From the NCBI GenBank assembly GCA_028583415.1, contig CM053267.1, positions 26,956,902-27,020,901 on the forward strand: 64,000 bases of DNA, written 5' to 3'. The DNA is from Protea cynaroides (taxonomy: Eukaryota > Streptophyta > Magnoliopsida > Proteales > Proteaceae). Below, in pieces: positions 1 to 9,973 of this stretch. The first letter of the stretch is position 1; every line of letters starts with the position of its first letter. Under the pieces are notes generated by a model. That model worked only from the letters and a program-made list of their open reading frames with translations. It was not told where the DNA came from and ran no database searches. A program made the translations under genes and the position numbers.

Positions 1-1089
1 TCCAAATAAGAAGAAATGGCATTCCCAGATCTAGAAGAATAGTAGAACAAACAGAGTATAAGTTACAAGGAGAAGAAGATGAACAAAGCCAGCGGAAATC
101 CAAAGAAGAACCAAGTACTGTAACTGATGGGCTCTACTTCAGGGAAGTAACGATGCCAATTTTGCAGAGTTTTGCTTCAAGACATTTGGAGATAGAGTGA
201 AGAATTGGATCATTGAAGAAAAACCATCTGGAATCGAAGAATTGAATTCTGAAAATTGTTGAATCACCTACTAAAAGAACTGAACTAAATCAACGAAAAA
301 TTGAGTAGATGAAAAAACGATGCAAAAGAAACGGTAAGATTTGCATAAACAAAAGTAGATGAACTAATTGTTTGCAGGAAAACTTGTTGAGACAATAGCA
401 ACAACAATTGAGATCAGAGAAATAGGCCAAGACCGACACTCAATCGATTTGCCGGTTGATGCACTCTGCAATCGGCTTTATCGAAAGAAGAAAAAAAAAA
501 CCATCTATGAAAACCTAAGACAGAAAAAAGAAAGATGAAGCAGGGACTGAAACAAAGATATGAAAATTTGAGATATGAAACTCAAGAAAAATGGAACGTG
601 TGGATTTCTAATAGAGCAAAACGGATTTCCCAAAACAGAGAACGAAACAAACGATTGCCGAACCGAAGGGACTATGCTCTGAACTTGTTCGAAACAGAGA
701 TTGCATGGTGGCCATGGGTATGTCAGTGATTGATTGGTTGCTGCTTATGCAAGACTTGGTTGTCTAGACTATGCTCTAAACTTGTTCGAAGAAATAGCAA
801 CAGAGCTCAATGGTTCTCCGCAGAACAACATCGTTATCTGTACGAAGAAAGGGGGAAATTTTAGAAAATTGAAATTTTAGGTCATGGATGGGGAGATTTC
901 AGCTTCAATTCATTTGGATTACATTCAAAGTGAGACGTTGGTGGATGTCATAGTGATCGATGGCGAGAGTGAGAATGAAGCTGCCGAGAACGAGAGCGAT
1001 AACGAACATGAACTCTCAGATGCGATTTCTTTGGAGAAGAACATGAATAGCCTCTTTTCGTTGGAGAAGAAAGAGGAATGATTAGTTTG
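1..1089. other. Unrecognised AT-rich segment with short open frames
   Basis: An open frame without a start codon runs from about position 3 to 200. Small ATG frames lie at 535-729 and 884-1081; the latter encodes a 65-residue, strongly acidic peptide rich in Glu, Asp and Ser. No family was recognised. The segment abuts a MULE-like terminus at 1090-1315, so it may be the captured interior of a MULE whose other end lies outside the window. This is inference; the frames could equally be chance openings. Confidence 0.2.
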
Positions 1090-1315
1090 TTTGATTTTGT
1101 AGAGAACTTAACAATAAACCCATTTAGGTCATTTTACATTCATTAAAGGTATTTTTGTCTTAATAAAATTTGACATTCTCTTGTTAAGCTGTAAATAACG
1201 GTGTGGGTGAGAGTGTATAAAAGCATTGTTAGAGGGGTAGTCTATGTAGCTTTTTAAAGGCAGGGTAGTTATGTGTATTTTCTCAACTGTAGAGGGGGTA
1301 TCTGTATAATTCCCA
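1090..1315 (-). repeat. Possible MULE terminal region
   Basis: Read on the minus strand, this begins GGGAATTATACAGATACCCC and continues as an A/C-rich stretch with several ACCC runs, a composition common in plant Mutator-like termini. It ends exactly where homology between the three CYP78A-derived copies resumes (about 1316), as expected if an element was inserted there. The partner terminus and the 9-bp duplication would lie left of the window. Confidence 0.35.
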
Positions 1316-2757
1316 AAAATAAATTTTATATAGAGAATTAGTATAAATATAGAGTTTTAAGTTTTGGGAACTCTCAGAAATTCCCTTTTATTATTAAACA
1401 AGATAATTATTGCTAAATAATTTGTTTCTTTCTATATTCGAAATGTTTTAATTGAAATATATATTTAGTTTTTTTATTTTAATTTAAAAGTGTAAATGTA
1501 GGTTATAAAAGGAGAAGATGAGGTTGGAGTCCCGAAAAAATGAAGCATGAAAGATGAGGCTCAATTTCATGGTTTTAAAACTCTAATTGGAATGGGTGGA
1601 ATCGGCAAAATCAATTCAAATCAACCCCTTCTGATAACTCTTTGTCTCTGGATTCGTGAATATGTTTTTGGATTAAAACATATTTGATAAACACAAAAAG
1701 AAACAGTAACAACTCCAACCAGACCAGAACAGGGAGACCTTCTGCCAGTGCCTCTCCTCCTCATTCCCTACAAATCCAACCAGTCCAGAATAGGAAAATG
1801 ATCACTCCAGTTAAACATCCCAAGCAACTCATAGCCTTAGCTGACCAGCTCTTCAACCTCCAACCCTTCTTCATCATTCTTGAAATCATAACTCCTCCCA
1901 AATACACTCATCATTACGTTGTTTAGTGAACCAAAATGCAGGACCCATGGCTTGATTAAAGACAAACTCGTAAGCAGATTCCTTTGCATGTCGACTTGCG
2001 AAGGCAAAACTATTAAGAATCTCTTTAACAGTGTCTAGATGACTTGAGCTTATGAAATGAGTGAAGCCAATGAAACAGGCCATGAGCTGAAAGGCACTAA
2101 AGCTTTGTGAATGCTTCACAAGAACCCAATGGGTTCCAGAGCCTGTAAAGGCGAATACCAAGCTAAGGAGAGGGAAGCTGTTGGCCATGTGTTGTCATTG
2201 TTGGCAACTTGCCTGATGTGAGCAATGTTGATGAGCTTACAGTGAGAGCAATGAGGAGAGAGAATGTCTGTGGAGGAGAGATAGTGTTTGTGCAAGTGGC
2301 AGAGTCGAGGGAGCCTTTGGCATATTCTACAGTATTCTACAGTGTCTAGAGAGTGATTGAAAAGGTATGCACTTAGTTGACTGGGCAACAGGCAGTTTCG
2401 ACAGGTGACAGAATGTGTGTGGGCCCCACTGGTGATGTGGACAGTACCCACATAGGCAACATGCTGATAGAAAGAGGAGAGAGAAAATAGAGAGAAGTCA
2501 GCTCAAGGCAGCATTTGTCTTCAAGGAATTATTTGGGAAGAATTTTGAAGACACTGATTCACCCCCCCTCTCAGTGTCAACCTGTGATCAACAGAAGCCA
2601 GATGGCATTGGTATAGCCATTTGAGCTTTAGGTAAAGCTTGAGCTTTCAAGAGAGCCCAAGCTAGTCCACCCAGTACAAGTCAGAAACCAAAGATGACGA
2701 GCAGAAAGAATGCACAATCATTTGAGAGCTAGAGCAGGTTTGAGAGAAGAACAGAAG
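1316..2757 (-). pseudogene. CYP78A-derived cytochrome P450 fragment, copy B
   Basis: Read right to left this gives an N-terminal P450 fragment: start region near 2757, a membrane-anchor stretch, the proline-rich hinge, then GFTHFISSSH and KEILNS, typical of plant CYP78A enzymes. It then jumps to VFGRSYDF and a WSDHFP-like block. About 80 codons between these blocks are missing, and the heme-binding half is absent. Beyond about 1700 the homology continues as noncoding AT-rich DNA shared with the other two copies. A 415-bp LTR-like insertion (2179-2593) splits it. It cannot encode an enzyme. It faces copy A head to head. Confidence 0.75.
2179..2593. mobile_element. Solo LTR or TRIM inserted in CYP78A copy B
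   Basis: A 415-bp insertion absent from the other CYP78A copies. It begins TGTTGGCC, ends GATCAACA, and is flanked by a perfect 5-bp target duplication GAAGC (2174-2178 and 2594-2598). TG..CA ends with a 5-bp duplication are the mark of LTR retrotransposons. No internal domain is present, so this is a solo LTR or a very small non-autonomous element. Lineage not recognised. Confidence 0.75.
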
Positions 2758-2904
2758 ATGGTAATCGGATGACATTTTTGGTATATTAGGAACAATTTTT
2801 TATAATAAAGGCAAACAAATCTTTTTGGATTCGAGGGAGAGAATCAAGATCATCCCCTATTTCCAATCTTAGAGATGTTTCCCATATATGGACCATTGAC
2901 CTTC
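2758..2904. other. Spacer between head-to-head CYP78A copies
   Basis: A 147-bp AT-rich spacer separates the presumed start codons of copies B and A. It has no homology to either upstream flank and no recognised coding content. It would form the loop if the inverted repeat folded as one RNA. Confidence 0.5.
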
Positions 2905-4110
2905 AAAAATGTCGTCCAGTTGCCATCTTCTGTTCTTCCCCCAAACTACTTATTCATCTGCTCTGAGCATTAAAATGATAGCTTGTGCATTCCTTCTGCT
3001 CGTTGTCTTTGGTTTTTGGCTTGCATTGGGTGGACTAGCTTGGGCTCTCCCAAAAACCCAAGCTCTCGAATGCCTATACCAGGACCATCTGGCTACAGGC
3101 TCTGCAACCCACTGGGATCTTGCCAATATTTCTCAAGGATTTATTGTCGTTCAGCTCATGACCTTTTCTGTTGGCTTCACTCATTTCATAAGCTTAGGTC
3201 ATCCAAGCATTACTAAAGAGATTATAAATAGTTCTGCCTTCATAGATTGACCTGCTAAGGAATCTACTTATGAGTTTCTCTTTCATCGAGCCATGGGTCC
3301 TGCATTTTGGGTTGCTGAACAACGTAATGAGGAGTGTATTTGGGAGGAGTTATGATTTCAATAATAATGAAAAAGGGTTGGAGGTTAAAGGGCTGGTCAG
3401 CAAAGGCTATGAGTTGCTTGGGGATCTTTAACTGGAGTGATCATTTCCTTGTTCTGGGTTGGTTGGGTTTGCAAGGAATGAGGGGTAGAAATCCTCTCTT
3501 GTAGAACTATTGGCTGCCAAGGGCTAGAATTCAGCCAACACACATACCGATGTATTGGTATGCGCTCTGACTAAACTCCAACCCTTGGATCAGCTGGCAG
3601 TTCCACCTGCTGTAGGAGAGGATGTGGATCTGAGAATGAGGAGGAGAGACACTGACAGAAGGTCTCCCTGTTCTGGCTGGTTGGAGTTGTTACGGTTGCT
3701 TTTGGTGTTTATCAAATATGTTTCTACTCCAAAGATAGATTCAAGAATCCAGAGAAGAAGAGTTATCAAAAGGGGTTGATCTGAATTGATTTTGCCGATT
3801 TCACCCTTTCCTATCAAAGTTTTAAAACCATGAAATTGAGCCTCATCTTTCATGCTTCATTTATTCGGGACTCCATCCTCATCTTCTCCTACATTCACAC
3901 TTTTAAATTAAAATAGAAAATAAAAATTTATATTTATATTTCAATTAAAACAGATATTTAAAAATTTATATTTATATTTCAATTATCTTGCTCAATAAAA
4001 AAGGGGAATTTCTGGAAGTTCTTAAAACTTAAACTCTGTATTTATACTCATTCTCTACATAACATTATTTTTTATTTCTTTAATAAAAAAATTTTCAAGG
4101 ACTCCATCCT
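2905..4110 (+). pseudogene. CYP78A-derived cytochrome P450 fragment, copy A
   Basis: The frame opens at ATG 2909 with MSSSCHLLFFPQ, a hydrophobic anchor (about residues 20-45) and GGLAWA. It continues through SVGFTHFISLGH and INSSAF to a stop at 3248-3250. Further P450 homology follows in shifted frames (RAMG, then FGRSYDF and GYELLG). It carries the same internal deletion as copy B, so both descend from one already broken ancestor. A 150-bp insertion sits at 3484-3633. The 3' part (3640-4110) is noncoding, and its reverse complement matches 1316-1760. No substrate-recognition C-terminal half or heme Cys is present. Confidence 0.75.
3484..3633. mobile_element. 150-bp insertion with 8-bp flanking duplication
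   Basis: Present in copy A but absent from the aligned position in copies B and C. It is bounded by the direct repeat GAATGAGG (3476-3483 and 3634-3641). An 8-bp duplication would fit a small hAT-type element, but no clear terminal inverted repeats were seen. A SINE is the other possibility; no box A/B promoter was recognised. Confidence 0.5.
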
Positions 4111-6478
4111 CTTCTTCTCCAACCATGGGATCTGTGTTGCGTTGCTGGGCATGCCAGAGAGGATCAAAATCCACCTTGATGGAGCAATTTGCAAAGCATG
4201 ATTAATCCTAGAATGACACAATTGCAAGCCATACCCATTTCTAATTAATATCGGTTGGCAAGGACCAATACTTCATAATTAAGAGTTCATTAGTTCAACT
4301 CAATTGCCTAGGATTTAGCTTTAAAAAAAAGGGACGAGAATCTAAAAGCTAGCAGGTCATATTGGAATTTTATATGCTAGTAGGGAAAATGTGACACAGA
4401 TAGAAGTACATGACGATAGCTTGTACTTATTTTTCAAAAAAAAAAAAAAAAAAAGGAAAAGGAAAAAAGAAAGCTTTGTACATAACCTTGATGGAGAGAT
4501 AAACTTTCCATGAATCACCAAAAACATATTAGTGGAAAAACCATTTGGATGCTTTCTCCTTTGGACAAAGATCTGATGTGTTGTTGTGCATGTAATTGTA
4601 TTGCCTTGCATGCAACAAGGATGCAATATGAATAAAGATCAAGAAATGCAAGAAGATAATATATTCATACTCAATATAGACATAGCTTTACAATTAATTA
4701 CCAAAATAAAATTTGTAAATGGAACCTAGAATTTAATGAAACACAAATATAGCTTTTCCTGTATAATTGATATAATTAAACATAAAAGATGATTAATGTG
4801 AAATGAAAGATGATAGAAGATTTTAAAGCATTAAACTCAATCACATACATAACTCCAATAGGGATCCTCTTCGGCGGACTGGGCACCCAATGAGTGATCT
4901 GCCTATCTTGGATCACTTGGTGTGCAGCCCACGCATTGGACTGCACGCGGGGTAATCCTAGCCAGTTGGATCACTTACTGGGCTGTCTAGTAGTTGGAGA
5001 GGTTCGGGAATGTAGATAACAGAGAGTTGTAATCCATTGTTTAGCAATGTATATTCAACCTACAAACTAAGAAAATAAACCTTTAACAAGTTAGGGTGAC
5101 CAGAGAACAAAATAATTACACCTAGAAACGAACCCAATGAAGAAATAGAGAAATATTTTCAAAGCTCATCAAGATCACATAAACTCCCTTGCCGAAGATG
5201 AACAACCCACTAAAAACTTCTTGCAAAGAGAATTCTTAAAATTGAATGATCATGGATGATATAGTAGTACAATCTAGCTAAGTCAACACTGATTGATGAG
5301 AGAAAGGAGAAGAAATGCAGGTATTTATAACGAAGCTTTTCACACACTTGTCTATCATGCACTTGTCATCGTCCACTTGTCATCATGCATGCTTATAATG
5401 AAGCTTTCCATACACTTGTCTATCATGCACTTGTCATTGTCCACATGTCATCAGGCATGTATGCATGCAAAGTTGTGAGTGATCTCTGACAATACTTCAC
5501 CAGTATGTATTTTTATCTTCCTTATGATCCTATCGCGGTTCATATCCAGTGGATCCCATACCTCAGAGGTGGATCCCACTTCATATGATGGAATTCTAGA
5601 GAGGCTACAATTAAATGCAAGTGATCTAAACTCGAGATCTCTGATTGAAGGTAGCGAGATTCTCATTCATAAAGATGGCTAAATATAGTTAAAGACCATT
5701 TTACTAAACGTCATTGCATACGTTGAGCTAATCTTAGTGGAGCTTGTAATCCTTCCAAAAAAAATTTAAGTGAAAACTACACCCTCCACGATGCATATGG
5801 TGCATCGTTATATGGTTCAAGTAATCGGTATTGGATCGATGGGATCGACTGATTCATATCGATTTTGGACTTGACCAATCATCGATTTGATCTTGTTTTG
5901 ATATTGTGATATACGATATTAGTCACGTGTCAACTTTCCATTGGATCCGTACACTGATCCTATTAGGCAATGGAAGCTTGTGTAGGCTGTGTTGTCATTG
6001 TTGGAAACCATACAGGTACTGTGTCAATGTGGCGTGCTTCTATGATGATGTGGAAGTGTTATAGAAGCATGCATATGTCTTTTGGTTGACTTGATTGGGT
6101 CTAGAGGTTAGTTTATTGGGTTTTGAAGCGTACGACAATCGATCATCCCCTACAAGCATTTACTGATGTTTTGGAGATAGATATGTATGTTTTCTGATGC
6201 CTGGGAGCCTCACAACACTTTTGGTAATGGTTTCATGGCAAAATTTCGAGTTCTTTTTGGAACTTTTCACTTTGAGACAAATTTTCTTGGGTCTCATAGT
6301 AGTTTTCTGTAAATCTCTGAACATGAAACATGTAGATAATTGAGTTTGGTTCATAAAGCATTTTGCAGATCTCCATTCTAATACTATATGGCGAAGTTGA
6401 GGTCAGATTCATGAAGATGCCTCGAGAAATCTCAAAAAGTCAGAATTTATGAGCTCGCGCGTGTTTGACAAGGGTTTT
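4111..6478. other. Intergenic spacer
   Basis: AT-rich DNA with a poly(A) run near 4436-4455 and a GC-richer patch around 4860-5000. A stretch at 5815-5960 is rich in ATCGAT/ATCGGT words that recur loosely near 39060-39130. No coding region or terminal repeat could be supported. The tandem repeat at 5329-5464 is listed separately. Confidence 0.5.
5329..5464. repeat. 68-bp tandem duplication
   Basis: Two adjacent copies of a 68-bp unit beginning near AAGCTTT (5333 and 5401). Each contains CACTTGTCTATCATGCACTT, with a few substitutions between copies. Within each unit CACTTGTC and related words recur, so the unit itself has a shorter internal periodicity. Confidence 0.8.
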
Positions 6479-6487
6479 GATTATATA

Positions 6488-6680
6488 GAAAAATTTTGAT
6501 ATACCACCCAAAAAGTATTCAAAATTTGACCAACTACCCACACTTTTCACCTAATTTTATCTACTACCCAAATGTTTGACAGAAATACTAAAAGAAACCC
6601 ACCCCGTTAGTTGAATCCCATTAGATGATGACATCATCTCAATTTGAAATATTCTGGGATAATATTGCCCTTATTGCAAT
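6488..6680 (+). repeat. MULE left terminal inverted repeat
   Basis: Starts GAAAAATTTTGATATACCAC and contains CTACCCACACTTTTCA, found in inverted form at the right end (CTATCCACACTTTTCA on the minus strand). The alignment is good for about 75 bp and looser to about 185 bp. Repeated ACCC words are typical of plant MULE ends. Confidence 0.75.
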
Positions 6681-6711
6681 GTTAAAGGACTAATTTGACC
6701 TTCTTCGTTAT

Positions 6712-7146
6712 TCACCCAAAAAAAAAAAAGACCTTGTCGTCTTCCTTGAACAGATCAAGATAGGAGGTTGCAGAGTGATGGGGGATCGTAGAGCAGGGTG
6801 ACAATGAAGTGGAATCTAACGAGGTGGCGATGATGGTTTGCAAAATAGGGTGGTGGTGATGATGGGATAGAAACCGAGAGTCGGGGGTGAGGACTTGCAG
6901 GATAGGGCAGTGGTGAAAACTAAGAGGCGGGGGTGAACGTTTATAGAATAAGGTGCGGTAATGGTGGCAGAAACTGAGAGGCGGGGCTGAGGGTTTGTGG
7001 AATAGGGTGGCGGTGATGGTGCAGAAACAAAGAGGCGGGGATGAGGGACTTACCAGAATAGGGCGGTGGTGAAGTGGTGATGGTGGCTGAAGAGAAAAAA
7101 AGCCCAAACCCTGTCTCTTTCCCCTCTTCTGGTTCTCCTTCTTCAC
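6712..7146 (-). other. MULE interior with GC-rich repeats and a Pro/His-rich open frame
   Basis: A 144-codon frame rich in Pro, Ser and His is open on the minus strand. The underlying DNA is a degenerate array (about 6868-7060) of roughly 50-60-bp units with GAGGCGGGG and a nearby GATAGGGCGG or AATAGGGTGG. The open frame is best explained by the repeat rather than a gene. The following 7147-7260 looks like a pyrimidine-rich plant 5' UTR, possibly part of captured sequence. Confidence 0.4.
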
Positions 7147-7667
7147 TCTGTCACTCGTTCCCCTCTTTCTTTTTGAGTCAGTTCCTCCCTCTCTCCGAAT
7201 GAAAACCCTCCTCCTCTTGATTTTTTTTAGGGTTTTTTCTCAGGTGGCAATGATTCGCTAGGATGAGAGTCTCTTGGACAGTGGTGGCCATCTTCTCCTT
7301 TTTCATAGAAAAGCTGTCGAGCAGTGGTAGCCATCATCTGTCAGATAGTGGATTTGATATAGAGATCTGCAGAAACAGATCGCAAAAGCCGAATCATGGT
7401 TTTATGAAAAGCCCTATTGAATTGGTAATGAATCATTTTATTTTTCTTTTTGGTTATCAAATTTGCATAAATTCAAAGGCATGAATCATACCTCTTGTAA
7501 CAGGTTCTTCCCCAATTTTATTGAATTGTAAGTTTTAATTACATAGGATTTCTACTGATTCCAGTCTGATTAAATCTAAATCAGTCGATGTCAGTCCTAT
7601 ATCAGATTCTTTGTAAAACCATGGATTTTCATTGTTAATAAAACCCTTTCCATAATTCCATTTTCAG

Positions 7668-7780
7668 AGATTTCTCAATTTTATTCGTAGCCGGGAAAGC
7701 TGTAGCTGTGGTTGGAGGTAGTGGATCGGGCAAGAGCACTGTAGTTTCTCTTATTAAAAGGTTCTACGATCCTAATCAGG
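7668..7780 (+). pseudogene. Single exon of an ABCB (MDR/P-glycoprotein) transporter
   Basis: Translates as AGKAVAVVGGSGSGKSTVVS followed by LIKRFYDPNQG. GGSGSGKST is the Walker A ATP-binding loop, and the surrounding residues match plant ABCB half-domains, closest in my memory to ABCB19-type auxin exporters. The block is bounded by a splice acceptor (TTTTCAG, ending 7667) and a donor (GTAATT, from 7781), so one exon with its splice sites was taken. No neighbouring exon (Q-loop, signature, Walker B) was found on either side. It is a captured gene fragment, not a gene. Confidence 0.85.
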
Positions 7781-8016
7781 GTAATTGAATATTTGTGTCT
7801 TTCTTCACACTTTTCATTTTTCTATTCATCATTCATATCTAATGGCAAGTTCGTTTTGCTGATAACTTTTGCTCTCCAATTGTATACATCATATTTTGGC
7901 AGCCAATCAACCATTATTCAACGTCGTTCTCCATCTTCTTCTCCATCTCTATCATCAATCTTAACCCATCCTCGATCACTGGGGGATTGGCCTAATTTGG
8001 TTGTCATTTTTATAAG

Positions 8017-8829
8017 TGTTAAGGAGAGAATCTCTCACCGGTTACAAAGATTCAAATTCAAATTATGAATTAGAAAATTAAAGACAAAATCTCTCACCGG
8101 TTACAATTTGAATTCTCACCCGTTACAAAGATTCAAATTCAATTTTTGAATTATAAAATTAAAGAGAGAATCTTTCAATGGTTACAAGGGCTTGCGCATC
8201 AATGAATTATGACTTTTAGGGTCCTCCCCGCTCAGTGGCATTACCTATTCGAACTATCATGCTTAGTGGATTTGTACAGGGTTTTTGGCTCCACAGTCTA
8301 TAAAAGGAAAACTAAAGTTGGACTGAAACCTGAACACTAAACCCTAAACCAGATTAGAACTTAAATTAAACCAAACTAAACATCAAGCAAATAAACATCA
8401 AAAGGTATTAATCATAATACATAAATCAAACAACATTATTTGTAAACACTCTCTCAAGCATTAAGAATTATATGAGGTCACACTAACAAACAATTCCATA
8501 CGTAAATGTAGACCCTCCAACTCTTTCAACAAGTTTAAAAAATCAATTAAATTAATATAAAGATGAAGGGTATATCAACTTCTACTCGTTGGTGTCATGA
8601 GATGCAAATAGGTTTTAAGGCAAATATTCAAATTCAAAATTTGTAACTTACAAAAACAATAACTGGATTCGCTATCCAGCTCTTAATTCCTTTCATCGGT
8701 TACAAAGATTCAAATTCAAAATTTGTAATTCAAATACACAATATAAACAACTCCAGCATATTATAAATATACCTGTACCCAATGTATTTGGGCAAGGCTT
8801 TGAATCAATTCAAAATTTCAGATTTTACA
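8017..8829 (+). repeat. 5' LTR of copia element
   Basis: Runs from TGTTAAGGAGAG to TTTTACA and is followed at once by a primer site. It contains three degenerate copies of a unit built on GGTTACAAAGATTCAAATTC. It is 813 bp against 355 bp for the 3' LTR; the difference is an extra block at about 8188-8623. TATAAATATACC near 8762 is a candidate TATA region. Confidence 0.9.
8188..8623. other. 436-bp block present only in the 5' copia LTR
   Basis: The 3' LTR passes directly from GGTTACAA to ATATTCAAATTC, while the 5' LTR has 436 bp between these points. The boundaries share only CAA, and no terminal repeats were recognised. It may be a later insertion, or a deletion in the other LTR; insertion is more likely because the shorter form keeps the repeat pattern uninterrupted. 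Confidence 0.6.
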
Positions 8830-8839
8830 TGGTATCAGA
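8830..8839 (+). promoter_or_regulatory. Primer binding site of copia element
   Basis: TGGTATCAGA directly follows the LTR end and matches the 3' end of plant initiator tRNA-Met, the usual primer for copia reverse transcription. Confidence 0.85.
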
Positions 8840-8855
8840 CGACCGGGTATTCTCC

Positions 8856-9553
8856 ATGGCTTCCGCTTTAGCTTTTGTTCCTATGTCTGGTTCGTCAATC
8901 TCTTCCTTTCCTAATGTTCACCATCATCTTTCCATCAAACTACAGTCTGATAATTATCTTCTATGGACTACTCAACTCCTCCCTCTTCATAGGAGCTATG
9001 ATTTAATTGGCTTTGTTGATGGCACTAAGCCAAGTCCACCCCCGACAATCACCTCCACCACCGCCACTCCCACTTCTCCTTTGGAGAATTCTGCTCCACC
9101 TACCATCACCATTCTTCCTAATCTTAGCTATGAAGACTGGATCCGTAAGGATCAAATGGTCCTAAGCTGGTTTATTTCCTCTCTTAGCCCGTAAGTCCTT
9201 CCATATGTAGTTGGCTTGAACTCGGCTGCAGCAGTATGGTCGGCTTTACGTTTTGCCTTTGGCACCTTATCTCACACCAGTATTCTACAACTACACATGC
9301 AACTCCAAGGTATGGTAAAAAGTAACAAAACTATTTCTGAATACCTCCGTGTGGTTAAATATATTTCGGACCAGCTGGAAGCATCCAATAAACCACTTTC
9401 TGTGGAGGAGCTTAATGCCATTGTTTTTCGTAATCTTGGAGCTGATTATAGTGACATAATTGCTGCACTAGCTACAAAGTCTGAGGCCCTTCCCTTTCAT
9501 GATCTTTATCGCCTTTTATTGAATCATGAAATGTAACTCAACAATGCCCAATC
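8856..9553 (+). pseudogene. Copia gag, N-terminal part
   Basis: ATG at 8856 opens a frame with IKLQSDNYLLW, GFVDGTKPSPPP and EDWIRKDQMVLSWFISSLSP, the Gag (UBN2-type) pattern of plant copia elements. A stop at 9192-9194 (TAA, probably from CAA) interrupts it, after which NSAAAVWSAL and KYISDQLEASNKPLSVEE continue in another frame to 9536. Element E1 is inserted at 9553/9554, and the zinc knuckle of the same Gag resumes beyond 33451. Confidence 0.85.
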
Positions 9554-9841
9554 TGTCACACCCCAATTCTGTACCATTCAGAACGGTGTGATGAACCGCT
9601 AATAAACCAACGGTTCAACCAGGATCTCTAATAGGCTATGTCCATTAAAAATAAAATCATACACATTCACAACCATAATCAGAATAAATACACAATAGCG
9701 GAAGTCTTATAGTAAATGAACTGAGAAATCTAACTGTAATAATCATAATTAAAATATCAAGTTATTGTTGTATCAACTGAGACATAAATAAATAGAATAT
9801 CAATTACATCCCTTACATCCCCTTATAAATTCAAATAAAAT

Positions 9842-9973
9842 CTAATCGAATACGCATGAGTTGCACTCGCATGAGGGGTCATGCGTATCCTCTAAGTCTT
9901 CGGCTTCCATCGCAGCAACACGCCCGTACACTGGAGCATTCATATAATCTTCAACAGTGGTACCTGCATCATC
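9842..9973 (-). CDS. Conserved LTR micro-ORF, E1 3' LTR
   Basis: 44 codons from DDAG to the stop TAG at 9842. Residues include TVEDYMNAP, YGRVAAME, then EDTHDPSCECNSCVFD. The C-terminal Cys-x-Cys-x2-Cys and the ED-HD-S pattern recur in LTRs of E2 and E3. Against E2, the last 15 codons differ by five synonymous changes and one replacement, suggesting selection on the protein. A pyrimidine-rich acceptor-like AG lies just upstream. The frame can be extended upstream to ATG 10060, but conservation is weaker there. Function unknown; the peptide matches no family I recognise. Confidence 0.5.
   Translation of the reverse strand, partial: DDAGTTVEDYMNAPVYGRVAAMEAEDLEDTHDPSCECNSCVFD

Noticed and set aside
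6712..7146. Pro/His-rich protein gene in the MULE
   Set aside because: The frame overlies degenerate tandem repeats and has no family match; openness is explained by repeat composition.
7668..8010. A functional ABC transporter gene
   Set aside because: Only one exon is present; the next expected exons are absent on both sides and the locus is inside a MULE.
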